Assembly: GCF_038725785.1 (NCBI RefSeq)
Contig: NZ_CP109796.1
Location: 6,076,501 to 6,140,500 of the forward strand
Source of the DNA: Termitidicoccus mucosus
GTDB taxonomy: Bacteria; Verrucomicrobiota; Verrucomicrobiia; Opitutales; Opitutaceae
Reading direction: 5' to 3'
DNA length: 64,000 bases
The position numbers and the translations under genes were made by a program. How positions within the stretch are numbered: the stretch's first letter is position 1; every line of letters starts with the position of its first letter. The notes under the pieces are model-generated. The model was given only the letters and a program-made list of their open reading frames with translations. It had not been told where the DNA came from and did not search any database. Positions 23,605-31,990 of the stretch are shown here, piece after piece.

Positions 23605-24699
23605 ATGGCTCAATTCCTCACCGCCCGCGAAGTCGAAAAACTCATTCGCAATGGCCACCCCATTCCGGCCGACGCCAAACTCACGCCCAGCGCGCGCGAC
23701 TACCTGACCGAGCACGGCAAGTCTTCGCTCAATGCGCGTCCCGCCGCCGGCCCGTCCGCCGGCAGCAACGCGCTCAAGGCCGCCGGCGTGGGAGTCGAGC
23801 CCATCGTGCCCGACTACGAATACAAATGGACGCCCGGTGCCGACCCGAAGGCCCCCGAGGCCATTGCCGCCTTCTTCACCTCGCCCGCCATCGAGACCCT
23901 CAAGCGCCGCATGGTGGACATGGGCCGCCGCATGTGGGAAAAGGACTACACCGACGGCAACGGCGGCAACATCACCGTGCGCGTCGGCGACAACCTCGTC
24001 CTCTGCACCCCCACGCTCATTTCGAAAGGGTTCATGACCGCCGAGGACATCTGCCTCATCGACATGGACGGCAAACAACTCGCCGGCCGCCGCAAACGCA
24101 CCAGCGAGGCCATGACGCACCTCGCGATCATGAAACGCCAGCCCCTCTGCAAGTCCTGCGTGCACGCCCATCCCCCGCACGCCACCGCCTTTGCCGTCGC
24201 CCGCGTGCAGCCTCCCACCTGCCTCATCCCCGAGGCCGACATCTTCCTCGGCAAAATCGCCCTGGCCAAATACGAAACCCCCGGCACTCCCGAAATGGCC
24301 AGCACCGTCGGCGAGGTCGGCAAGGACAACCAGTGCGTCCTCCTGCTCAACCACGGCGTCATCACTTGGGGCAAGGACGTCGAGGACGCCTATTGGAAAA
24401 TGGAAAACGCCGACGCCTACTGCAAAACCATCTGGATCGCATCCCAGCTTGGCGGCGAGATCGGCGACGGCGTGGGCGGGGCCAAGGCCCGCGATTTCAT
24501 AAAAATCCGCAAGGCCCTCGGCATGCCCGACAACCGCGACGGCCTGAAGGAATGCGAACTCTGCGACAACAGCGATTTCCGTCCCGGCGTGATGTGCCGC
24601 GTCCCCGACACCCCCGCCGAGCCCGCCACCAGCCCCGAAGTCGAGGCGCTCGTGAGCAAACTCACCGAGGAAATCCTGAAGCAGCTCGCGGTGAAATAA
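23605..24699 (+). CDS. Class II aldolase of the microcompartment (fuculose/rhamnulose-phosphate aldolase type)
   Basis: A protein of 364 residues with a class II aldolase/adducin domain from about residue 90. GNGGNITVRVGDN forms the substrate loop; zinc ligands are His187 and His189 in HAHPPH and His250 in LLNHG; Glu168 in RTSEAMTH is the likely catalytic acid/base. Family knowledge predicts cleavage of L-fuculose or L-rhamnulose 1-phosphate to dihydroxyacetone phosphate and L-lactaldehyde. The first 40 residues (LTAREVEKLIRNG and SARDYLTEHG helices) precede the domain and look like a cargo-targeting peptide. It is the last gene of the operon. Confidence 0.93.
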   Translation: MAQFLTAREVEKLIRNGHPIPADAKLTPSARDYLTEHGKSSLNARPAAGPSAGSNALKAAGVGVEPIVPDYEYKWTPGADPKAPEAIAAFFTSPAIETLKRRMVDMGRRMWEKDYTDGNGGNITVRVGDNLVLCTPTLISKGFMTAEDICLIDMDGKQLAGRRKRTSEAMTHLAIMKRQPLCKSCVHAHPPHATAFAVARVQPPTCLIPEADIFLGKIALAKYETPGTPEMASTVGEVGKDNQCVLLLNHGVITWGKDVEDAYWKMENADAYCKTIWIASQLGGEIGDGVGGAKARDFIKIRKALGMPDNRDGLKECELCDNSDFRPGVMCRVPDTPAEPATSPEVEALVSKLTEEILKQLAVK

Positions 24700-24772
24700 A
24701 AGCAGCACGGGCACTCCCGCCTGTGCCTGATACCAAAAGAGCACGCCACCTCCTTGCGTCGGTGCGGTGGCT

Positions 24773-24799
24773 GGAATGTGGCCTATTGAGTCACATTCC
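24773..24799. other. Hairpin downstream of the microcompartment operon
   Basis: GGAATGTG (24773-24780) pairs with CACATTCC (24792-24799). It is 74 bases after the aldolase stop and may help end or stabilise the operon transcript, but no T run follows. Confidence 0.45.
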
Positions 24800-24937
24800 G
24801 CCCGCCGATCGAATGGGAAATGCGCTGGTGGTTTAAAAAGGCTCTCCCCGGCACCCGGCTGCATCAAAAATCAGTGGCCAAACCCGGCCGCGCCGCTTCA
24901 AGATGCCCGGCTCATCCCAGCCACGCCATTTCGCCGC

Positions 24938-25657
24938 ATGCCCGACCCGGTCGCCGTCAATTCCATGTTCGCCCGCATCGCCCGTCGTTACGACGTGGCG
25001 AACCGCCTGCTTAGCGGCGGCATGGATATCTGGTGGCGTCATCGCCTCGTGCGCGCGGTGCGCCGCGCCGCCCCGTCCGACGTGCTCGACCTCGCCACCG
25101 GGAGCGGCGACGTGGCCTTCGCGCTCTGTCGCGGCCTGCCCGCCGGCACGCGCATCACCGGGATGGATTTCTGCCAGCCCATGCTCGACGAGGCCGAGGA
25201 GAAAAAACGCGGGGGCGTGCAACGCGGCCGCGCCGCCTACGGCGCCATCGCCTTCCGCCAGGGCGACGGCATGGCGCTTCCGCTCGCCGACGCCTCGTTC
25301 GACGCCGTCACGATTTCCTTCGGCCTGCGCAACATGGCCGACCGCCACCGTTCGCTCTCCGAAATGCACCGTGTGCTGCGTCCCGGCGGATGTGTCTTCG
25401 TGCTCGAATTTTCGCAGCCCTGGCGGTGGTTCCGCCCGCTTTATTATTTCTACCTGCGCCATCTCCTGCCGCGCATCGCGGGATTCGTGACGGGCGACCG
25501 CGCCGCCTACGATTACCTCAACCGTACCATCGCCGCCTTCCCCGCGCGCCCCGCGATGGAGGAAGAACTGCGCCGCGCCGGTTTCGCCGACGTGCGTTCC
25601 TTCGGCATGACCTGCGGCATCGTCGCCCTGCATCGCGGCACACGCATCGCCGGGTAA
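24938..25657 (+). CDS. ubiE: Demethylmenaquinone/ubiquinone methyltransferase family protein
   Basis: A protein of 239 residues, a SAM-dependent C-methyltransferase that completes menaquinone (or ubiquinone) synthesis. Motif I is VLDLATGSGDVAFAL; FNxIAxRYD appears as MFARIARRYDVANRLLSGGMD; the family motif SFGLRNMADR and VLEFSQP follow. The final Tyr/Arg-rich helix and AFPARPAMEEELRRAGF are typical. The ATG at 24938 (MPDPVAVNSMF) is chosen over the upstream ATG because homology begins there. Confidence 0.92.
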   Translation: MPDPVAVNSMFARIARRYDVANRLLSGGMDIWWRHRLVRAVRRAAPSDVLDLATGSGDVAFALCRGLPAGTRITGMDFCQPMLDEAEEKKRGGVQRGRAAYGAIAFRQGDGMALPLADASFDAVTISFGLRNMADRHRSLSEMHRVLRPGGCVFVLEFSQPWRWFRPLYYFYLRHLLPRIAGFVTGDRAAYDYLNRTIAAFPARPAMEEELRRAGFADVRSFGMTCGIVALHRGTRIAG

Positions 25658-25686
25658 ACCCCGCCGCCATCGCAAAGGGCGGCGCC

Positions 25687-25710
25687 GTGCAAGTCCGCGC
25701 GGATTTGCAC
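25687..25710. other. Hairpin between ubiE and the aldo/keto reductase
   Basis: GTGCAAGTCCG pairs with CGGATTTGCAC with one wobble and almost no loop. It starts 30 bases after the ubiE stop. There is no following T run, so it is only a possible terminator or processing site. Confidence 0.45.
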
Positions 25711-25820
25711 CGGGACAGATTCCACAGACGGGGTGAATGCGCAACTTTTGGCCCTTGAATGCAATTTGGTATCAAAAAACATCGCCAGGATTTTTTGTAT
25801 CGCTCAATATGCGCAAGTTT

Positions 25821-26663
25821 ATGACCGCCAAACCGACAGTCCCGCTTGTCACCCTCAACGACGGCCGTCGCATCCCGCAACTCGGGATCGGCATGTGGCA
25901 GGTCCCCGATGCCCAAGTCGCCTCCGTGCTCAAAGCCGCGCTCGAGGCCGGCTACCGCGCCATCGACACCGCCGCCGCCTATCAAAACGAGACCGCCATC
26001 GGCGAGGCGCTGCGCGCCGCCCCGGTTCCGCGCGAGCAGCTTTTTGTCACCACCAAGCTGTGGAATTCCGACCACGGCGCCGACCGCGCGCCCAGGGCTC
26101 TGGAAGAAAGCCTCGCGCGCCTCGGCCTCGGCTACGTCGATCTCTACCTCATTCACTGGCCGCTTCCGTCGCGTAATGAATATGCGGATACGTGGAAGGC
26201 GCTCGTCCGCCTGCGCGACGAGGGGCGCGCGAAATCGATCGGCGTGTCCAATTTCACGCCCTCGCACCTGCGCCGCATCATCGACGCGACCGGAGTCGTC
26301 CCCGCCGTGAACCAGGTCGAGCTTCATCCGCAGTTTCCGCAGGCCGCGCTCCGCGCCTTCCATGCCGGGCGCGGCATTGTCACGGAATCCTGGAGCCCGC
26401 TCGCCCAAGGCGGCGACCTGCTCAATGACCCGGTCGTCCGGAAAATCGCCGCAAAACACAGGCGCACGCCGGCCCAGGTCATCCTGCGCTGGCACATCGA
26501 GCTCGGCCTGATGGTCATCCCGAAATCCGTGACCCCCGCGCGCATCGCGGAAAACGCGGACATCTTCAATTTCTCGCTCGATGCCGGCGACATGGCCGCC
26601 TTCGCCAAGCTCAACAAAGGCCACCGCATCGGCCCCGATCCGGATACATTTGCGATGACGTGA
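25821..26663 (+). CDS. Aldo/keto reductase (2,5-diketo-D-gluconate reductase-like)
   Basis: A protein of 280 residues of the aldo/keto reductase superfamily, reducing aldehydes or ketones with NADPH. GYRAIDTAAAYQNE contains the catalytic Asp and Tyr, TTKLWNSDHG the Lys, and YLIHWPLP the His. IGVSNF and the cofactor loop IPKSVTPARIAEN are also typical. The ATG at 25821 is used; an ATG at 25809 in the same frame is as likely. Its place 1.1 kb after the microcompartment operon would allow reduction of lactaldehyde to propanediol, but it is a separate unit and this is a guess. Confidence 0.9.
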   Translation: MTAKPTVPLVTLNDGRRIPQLGIGMWQVPDAQVASVLKAALEAGYRAIDTAAAYQNETAIGEALRAAPVPREQLFVTTKLWNSDHGADRAPRALEESLARLGLGYVDLYLIHWPLPSRNEYADTWKALVRLRDEGRAKSIGVSNFTPSHLRRIIDATGVVPAVNQVELHPQFPQAALRAFHAGRGIVTESWSPLAQGGDLLNDPVVRKIAAKHRRTPAQVILRWHIELGLMVIPKSVTPARIAENADIFNFSLDAGDMAAFAKLNKGHRIGPDPDTFAMT

Positions 26664-26702
26664 GCCGGAGGCGCCGCGGACGCCCTGGGCTAGCTTGGGG
26701 CG

Positions 26703-26726
26703 CGCCTTTGGCGTTAATCAAAGGCG
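26703..26726. other. Hairpin after the aldo/keto reductase gene
   Basis: CGCCTTTG (26703) and CAAAGGCG pair around GCGTTAAT. The hairpin is 40 bases after the stop codon and is a weak terminator candidate, with no T run. Confidence 0.45.
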
Positions 26727-26830
26727 GCTAATCAAACGAAAAAGGCTCCAGTGGCGGGAGTTTTCCGAAACACGCGGACGCATGCCCGGTTGCGCTTGAA
26801 TCTGAAAAGACGGGCGTTTCCCTTGCCGGC

Positions 26831-28369
26831 ATGAAATCACGCATGCTCCCGCTCGTCGCGCTTCTGTGGTTTGTTTCAGCCGGGTTTTCCTGCGCGGCCG
26901 GCGCGCCGGAGCCGGACGCGCCGTTTCCGCGGCCACTTTCATCCTACGGCGACACCGCGGGCACCGCGCTGGCCGACACGCTCATCGCCCGCGTCAAGGC
27001 CGAGCCTTTGAACCTCGTGGCCACTGTGATTTTCTTTCTCGCCATCGTGCACACCTTCATGGCGGAGCATTTCCGCCGCATGGCGCACCACGCGGAGCAG
27101 GAGCACCTCGCCCGGCTCGCGGAGCGGCATGAGCCGCCGCGCTGCTCCGACAACGACGAGGACGGCGGCCCCGACGAAGTCAGCTTCAAGGCGCAGGTGC
27201 TGCACTTTTTCGGCGAAGTCGAGGCGGTGTTCGGCATCTGGGCGCTCGTGCTGGCCGGCGCGGTTTTATGGTTCAAGGGCTGGGACACCGTGGCCGGCTA
27301 CATCGGCCACACGGTGAATTTTACCGAGCCCATGTTTGTCGTGGTCATCATGGCGCTCGCCTCGACACGGCCGGTGCTGTGGTTTGCGGAACGCTGCCTG
27401 CGCGCCATCGCGTCCGTCGGCAAGGGCTCGGTGGCGGCGTGGTGGCTCACCATCCTCATCGTCGCCCCGCTGCTCGGCTCGTTCATCACCGAACCCGCCG
27501 CGATGACCATCGCCGCGATGCTGCTCGGGCGCCAGTTCTACGCACTCAAGCCCTCGCGCCTCCTCGCCTACGCCACCATCGGCCTGCTCTTCGTCAACGT
27601 GTCGGTGGGCGGCACGCTCACCCATTTCGCCGCGCCGCCCGTGCTCATGGTCGCCGCCAAATGGGACTGGAACATGGCCTTCATGCTCGCGCATTTCGGC
27701 TGGAAAGCCGCGCTCGGCATCGTGGTCTCCTCGGCGCTGTATTTCATGGCGTTCAGGAAAGAGCTTGCCGCGCTGAACCAAGCCCGCGCGGCCGCCGCCG
27801 CCGCGGATGCGAAGGGCGCGCAGCGTCCCGCCGAGCCGCCCGTGCCCGCCTGGGTCGTCATCGTGCAACTGGGCTTCATGGCCTGGACGGTTTTGGTGGC
27901 CCATCATCCAGCGCTGTTCATCGGCGGCTTTCTGTTCTTCCTAGCCTTCTCGCAGGCGACCGCGCACCACCAGGGCCGGCTTGACCTGAGACCGTCGATG
28001 CTCGTGGGCTTTTTCCTCGCCGGGCTGGTCATCCACGGCGGGCTGCAAGGCTGGTGGATTGAGCCCGTGCTCTCGCGGCTGGGTGAATTTCCGCTCTTCG
28101 CCGGGGCGACCGTGCTGACCGCGTTCAACGACAACGCCGCCATCACCTACCTCGCCACGCTCGTGCCCGACTTCACCGATGGCCTGAAATACGCCGTCGT
28201 CGCCGGCGCGGTCACCGGCGGCGGCCTCACGGTCATTGCCAACGCGCCGAATCCCGCCGGCCAGTCGCTCCTCAAGCCCTGGTTCCCGCACGGCGTCGCC
28301 CCCCTCTGGCTGTTCCTCGGCGCGCTCATCCCCACGCTCGTGCAGGCGCTGGCCTTCCGGCTGCTCTGA
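26831..28369 (+). CDS. Putative Na+/H+ antiporter family protein
   Basis: A membrane protein of 512 residues. The N-terminus is a signal-like hydrophobic stretch (residues 5-23), followed by about eleven transmembrane helices. Motifs such as GSFITEPAAMTIAAMLLG, FVNVSVGGTLTHFAAPPVLMVA, LTAFNDNAAITYLATL and VIANAPNPAGQ match the putative Na+/H+ antiporter family (ion-transporter superfamily architecture with two inverted halves). A charged His/Asp-rich loop occurs at residues 85-120. Direct functional data for this family are scarce, so ion specificity is uncertain. Confidence 0.85.
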   Translation: MKSRMLPLVALLWFVSAGFSCAAGAPEPDAPFPRPLSSYGDTAGTALADTLIARVKAEPLNLVATVIFFLAIVHTFMAEHFRRMAHHAEQEHLARLAERHEPPRCSDNDEDGGPDEVSFKAQVLHFFGEVEAVFGIWALVLAGAVLWFKGWDTVAGYIGHTVNFTEPMFVVVIMALASTRPVLWFAERCLRAIASVGKGSVAAWWLTILIVAPLLGSFITEPAAMTIAAMLLGRQFYALKPSRLLAYATIGLLFVNVSVGGTLTHFAAPPVLMVAAKWDWNMAFMLAHFGWKAALGIVVSSALYFMAFRKELAALNQARAAAAAADAKGAQRPAEPPVPAWVVIVQLGFMAWTVLVAHHPALFIGGFLFFLAFSQATAHHQGRLDLRPSMLVGFFLAGLVIHGGLQGWWIEPVLSRLGEFPLFAGATVLTAFNDNAAITYLATLVPDFTDGLKYAVVAGAVTGGGLTVIANAPNPAGQSLLKPWFPHGVAPLWLFLGALIPTLVQALAFRLL

Positions 28370-28403
28370 AAACCGTTCCCGTTTTCCCGGTTTGCCTTGT
28401 ATT

Positions 28404-28478
28404 GTTCTCTTTTTCTTCCGTGAGGCGCGAGAGGGGAAAAGATAAAGAGAAAGATAAAGAATAAAGAGGAAAGAAACG
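28404..28478. repeat. Polypyrimidine/polypurine repeat (type B) upstream of lysC
   Basis: A short pyrimidine arm (TTCTCTTTTTCTTC) is followed by a longer purine arm (AAAGATAAAGAGAAAGATAA and onward). The symmetry is weaker than at 7375-7463. I see no lysine riboswitch in the rest of this gap (28370-28580). Confidence 0.6.
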
Positions 28479-28580
28479 AATCGGGGGAGCGTGCAAGAGA
28501 ATGAGGAAGCCCCTCCTCCCGGCCTCAACAATTTCGCTGGCGCGCGCGTCTTTTCCTGTTTTGCTCGGAACCCTTTGCCC

Positions 28581-29792
28581 ATGGCACGCATCGTCCAAAA
28601 ATACGGCGGCACCTCTGTCGGTGACGTCGAACGCATCAAAAAAGTCGCCGAACGCATCAAGGCCACCCGCGACGACGGCAACCAAGTCGTCGTCGTGGTC
28701 TCCGCCCGCTCCGGCGTGACCAACGAACTCATCGCCCGCGCCAAGGCGGTGTGCGAAACCCCCAGCGAGCGCGAGATGGACATGCTCCTCGCCGTCGGCG
28801 AGCAGGAAACCATCGCCCTCACCGCGATGGCCCTCCATGGGCTTGGCGTGGACGCGGTCAGCTACACCGGCGCGCAAGCCGGTATCCTGACCGACACCAA
28901 ACACACCCGCGCCAGAATCCAGACCATCGACCCGAAGCGCATCGAGGACTCCCTCAACGCCGGCAAGGTCGTCATCGTCGCCGGCTTCCAGGGCATCAAC
29001 GCGGACGGACAGGTGACCACCCTCGGGCGCGGCGGCTCCGACCTCACCGCCATCGCCCTCGCGGCTCCGCTCAAGGCGGACAAATGCGAAATCTACACCG
29101 ACGTGGACGGCGTCTACACCGCCGACCCGCGCATCGTGAAGACCGCCCGAAAAATCGAGGAAATCTCCTACGATGAAATGCTCGAACTCGCGTCCTCCGG
29201 CTCCAAAGTCATGCAAAGCCGCTCGGTCGAGTTCGCGAAAAAATTCGGCGTCGTCTTCGAAGTCCGCTCCTCCTTCAACCATAACCCGGGAACAATCGTG
29301 AAAGAAGAAATCTCCTCCATGGAACAAGTTGTCGTGCGCGGCGTGGCCGTGGACAAGGACCAGGCCAAGGTCCTCGTGAGCAACATCCCCGACAAGCCCG
29401 GCTCGGCCGCGAAGGTCTTCAAGGCCCTTGCCGACGCCTCGATCATCGTGGACATGATCGTGCAAAACGTGGGCCGCAACGGCGTCGCCAACCTCACCTT
29501 CACCGTGCCGCGCGGCGACGCGAAGAAGGCCCGGAAGACGCTGGAGCCCGTGCTCGCGGAGCTCGGCGGCGGGCAGGTCGCGTTTCAGGAAAACGTGGCC
29601 AAGCTCTCCGTGGTCGGCGTGGGCATGAAGACGCACAGCGGCGTGGCCGCCCTGCTTTTCCAGACGCTGGCCGACGCCGGCATCAACATCGACATGATCA
29701 GCACCTCCGAGATCAAGATCTCGGTCGTCCTCGACCAGGACCGCTCCGACGAGGCCGCCCGCCTCACGCACACCGCCTTCAGGCTGGACTGA
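28581..29792 (+). CDS. lysC: Aspartate kinase
   Basis: A protein of 403 residues that phosphorylates aspartate in the first step of Lys/Thr/Met and diaminopimelate synthesis. The N-terminal amino acid kinase domain has IVQKYGGTSVGD (4-15), VVVSARSGVTNELI, and GRGGSDLTAIALA. Two ACT domains follow residue 260 (VAVDKDQAKVLVSNIPDKPG and VGVGMKTHSGVAALLFQTLA), which bind the feedback inhibitor. The ATG at 28581 begins exactly at the family start; upstream codons look non-coding. Confidence 0.95.
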   Translation: MARIVQKYGGTSVGDVERIKKVAERIKATRDDGNQVVVVVSARSGVTNELIARAKAVCETPSEREMDMLLAVGEQETIALTAMALHGLGVDAVSYTGAQAGILTDTKHTRARIQTIDPKRIEDSLNAGKVVIVAGFQGINADGQVTTLGRGGSDLTAIALAAPLKADKCEIYTDVDGVYTADPRIVKTARKIEEISYDEMLELASSGSKVMQSRSVEFAKKFGVVFEVRSSFNHNPGTIVKEEISSMEQVVVRGVAVDKDQAKVLVSNIPDKPGSAAKVFKALADASIIVDMIVQNVGRNGVANLTFTVPRGDAKKARKTLEPVLAELGGGQVAFQENVAKLSVVGVGMKTHSGVAALLFQTLADAGINIDMISTSEIKISVVLDQDRSDEAARLTHTAFRLD

Positions 29793-29837
29793 GCCCGGCG
29801 GGGAAAAAGCCCGGCATTTGCCCGCGCCCATCTCCGC

Positions 29838-30527
29838 TTACCGGAGAAACGCCATGATGACAGTCGCGCCGAGGACATTGACGAGCCCGGCGACCACCAT
29901 CACCAGACCGGCGATGGCGCCCTCCTCATGACCGAGTTCGCGCGCCTTGGCGACACCGGCCCCGTGGGCTCCCATGCCAAAAAGCGCGCCGCGGGCAAAA
30001 GCCGTTCGCAGCGGCAGACAGGCGATGACCGTCTCGCCCACCGCCGCGCCGAACAGGCCGGTGATCGCCGTGAACGAAGCCGTCAGCCCGGGGATGCCGC
30101 CGATGCTTTCCGATGTGGCCATCGCCAGCGGCGTGGTCACCGAGCGCGGCAGCAGACTCATGCGCAAAGCCGGCGAAAGGTGCAGGAGATTGGCCAGCAC
30201 CCATCCGCTGCCGGCCGCGATTACGCTGCCGGTGAGGACGCCGAGGGCCAGCGTGCCGGCATGACGGCGGATCAACGCCCGTTGCTCGTAAATCGGAAGC
30301 GCAAACGCCACGGTTGCCGGGCCGAGCAGCGTCACCAGCCAATGCGTGCCGCGCAGGTACTCGCGCCAGGTGGTGTGAAACAGAATGATGAGCGCGCCGC
30401 ACGTCACCCATGTCACCAGCAACGGTGACGTCCACCAGCGCCGGCGCCGGCGATCGAGCCAGCGGGCGAAGCCGTAAACGCCGAGCGTCGCCGCCGCCCA
30501 GAAAACAGGACCGGCCCAGTCATGCAT
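29838..30527 (-). CDS. lrgB: LrgB/CidB family membrane protein
   Basis: A membrane protein of 229 residues with the LrgB domain: RALIRRHAGTLALGVLTGSV, LSPALRMSLLPRSVTTPLAM, GIPGLTASFTAITGLFGA and FGMGAHGAGVAKARELG. LrgB proteins act with LrgA in holin-like control of murein hydrolases and, in several bacteria and plants, in pyruvate or glycolate transport. Its ATG overlaps the lrgA stop by eight bases, so the pair is co-translated. Confidence 0.93.
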   Translation of the reverse strand: MHDWAGPVFWAAATLGVYGFARWLDRRRRRWWTSPLLVTWVTCGALIILFHTTWREYLRGTHWLVTLLGPATVAFALPIYEQRALIRRHAGTLALGVLTGSVIAAGSGWVLANLLHLSPALRMSLLPRSVTTPLAMATSESIGGIPGLTASFTAITGLFGAAVGETVIACLPLRTAFARGALFGMGAHGAGVAKARELGHEEGAIAGLVMVVAGLVNVLGATVIMAFLR

Positions 30528-30939
30528 GGTCGCGCCCCATTTTGCGGCGCAGGCTCAGCTCCACGACGGCCGCCGTGCCGGACATGACCAGCAGTGTGCC
30601 TGCCATGACGATGCCGAGCAGCTTGAGCCCGGTGAGGCTGAACAAATCGGGGTGATCCACCAAGGCGAGCATCGCGGGGACAAAAAACAGCATCAGATGA
30701 TCGAGCAACCCGCTCGCGCCGCGCCGCACCCAGGCATGCGAAAAACGCCCGCTGGCGAGCAGCACCAGCAGCAGCCCGAGCCCGACAATCGCCCCCGGCA
30801 CCGGCACGCCGAGCACGCGGACGGCCCGGTCGCACAGCCACCAGAGCATGAACAACCCGGCGGCCTGCACCCAGCGGTTGCGCCGGACGAAAATGCGGAA
30901 ACGTCTGAACCCTGTCGTTGTCTGCCAGCGTGCGATCAT
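30520..30939 (-). CDS. lrgA: LrgA/CidA family membrane protein
   Basis: A membrane protein of 139 residues with four hydrophobic helices. VPVPGAIVGLGLLLVLLASG and LLDHLMLFFVPAMLALVDH are the LrgA signatures. The ATG at 30939 gives a family-sized protein; the longer upstream frame runs into the divergent LysR gene. It is controlled, presumably, by the neighbouring LysR protein. Confidence 0.92.
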   Translation of the reverse strand: MIARWQTTTGFRRFRIFVRRNRWVQAAGLFMLWWLCDRAVRVLGVPVPGAIVGLGLLLVLLASGRFSHAWVRRGASGLLDHLMLFFVPAMLALVDHPDLFSLTGLKLLGIVMAGTLLVMSGTAAVVELSLRRKMGRDHA

Positions 30940-30983
30940 GGCGGAAAGGATAACATGTCCGGGGCCATAGCCTAAATGAATTG

Positions 30984-31012
30984 ATGGAATCCTTATTATT
31001 CCATAAAGGAAT
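30984..31012. promoter_or_regulatory. Overlapping LysR-type operator dyads between lrgA and its regulator
   Basis: ATGGAAT-N7-ATTCCAT (30984-31004) overlaps ATTCC-N5-GGAAT (30998-31012), which share the middle ATTCC. Dyads of this kind, T-N11-A based, are usual LysR binding sites. They lie just upstream of the LysR start at 31019, so the regulator probably controls itself and lrgAB. Confidence 0.65.
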
Positions 31013-31018
31013 GAGTTT

Positions 31019-31897
31019 ATGGAACTGAGAAACCTGCGCGCCTTTGTCGAAGTGATCCGCCGGGGCGGTTTTTCCGCCGCCGCCGCGACCCTCAACGCCA
31101 CGCAGCCGACGGTGAGCAAGGCGATCCGGCAACTGGAGCACGATTGCGGGGCGGAACTGGTGGATCGGCGGGCCTCGCCGCCGCGGCTCACCGATGCCGG
31201 CGAGGTGGTCTACCGGCGGGCGGCTGCGATGCTGGCCGAGCGCGAAAGCCTGCTGGTGGAAATGGACGAGCTTCGCGGCGTGCGACGCGGGCGGCTGCGG
31301 CTCGGGTTGCCGCCGCTCGGCATCAGCGAGGTGTTCGCGCCGCTGGTGGCGGCGTACCGGCGCGCGTTTCCGGGCGTGGAGATCGAGTTGCTCGAAGGGG
31401 GCAGCCGGCGGCTGGAGGCGGCGGTGCGGTCAGGCGAGGTCGAGCTGGGCGCGACGCTGCGCCCGGTCCCGGACGAGTTTGGCTGGCAGCCGGTTTGCGA
31501 CGAGCCGCTGGTGGCGCTGCTGCCCGAGACGCACGCGCTGGCCGGACGCAAACGGGTAAAACTGGCCGAACTGGCGACAAGCCCGTTCGTACTGTTCGAA
31601 GGGCACTTCGTGCTCAACTCGCTGATCGCCGAGGCGTGCGCGCGGCGCGGATTCACGCCGCCGGCCACGGCGCGGGGCAGCCAGCCGGATTTCGTAAGCG
31701 CGCTGGTGGCGGCCGGGCTCGGAGTGGCGTTGCTGCCGCGACTGGTGGCCGCGTCACGCACGCTGCCATCGGTGCGGGTGGCGCTGCTCGACGAGACGGA
31801 CTTGCGCTGGCAGCTCGACATGATCTGGCGACGCGACGCGACGCTCTCGACGGCGGCGCGAAGCTGGCTGGAGTTGCTGGGCAAGCGGAAGAAATGA
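31019..31897 (+). CDS. LysR-family regulator divergent from lrgAB
   Basis: A protein of 292 residues. The N-terminal winged HTH is clear (MELRNLRAFVEVIRRGGFSA, TQPTVSKAIRQLEHDCGAEL, residues 1-60), followed by a substrate-binding domain with GRLRLGLPPLG at about 90. It resembles CidR/AlsR-type activators, which in other bacteria respond to acetate or pyruvate and control lrgAB/cidAB. The divergent arrangement and the palindromes in between support this. Confidence 0.92.
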   Translation: MELRNLRAFVEVIRRGGFSAAAATLNATQPTVSKAIRQLEHDCGAELVDRRASPPRLTDAGEVVYRRAAAMLAERESLLVEMDELRGVRRGRLRLGLPPLGISEVFAPLVAAYRRAFPGVEIELLEGGSRRLEAAVRSGEVELGATLRPVPDEFGWQPVCDEPLVALLPETHALAGRKRVKLAELATSPFVLFEGHFVLNSLIAEACARRGFTPPATARGSQPDFVSALVAAGLGVALLPRLVAASRTLPSVRVALLDETDLRWQLDMIWRRDATLSTAARSWLELLGKRKK

Positions 31898-31990
31898 AGG
31901 ACCGCGGCGGGACGCTCGCGAGATTGCAGGCGGCGCGGTGCGCCGGTCTTCGCGGCCTGATGCGAGCTCAGTCCCTGCAATTGGCCGGCG

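Noticed and set aside
24767-24937. Longer N-terminus for the UbiE protein
   Set aside because: The extra residues lie in a hairpin-containing non-coding stretch and precede the family start.
28370-28580. Lysine riboswitch upstream of lysC
   Set aside because: The gap is mostly a polypurine repeat and the conserved lysine-riboswitch core motifs are not visible.
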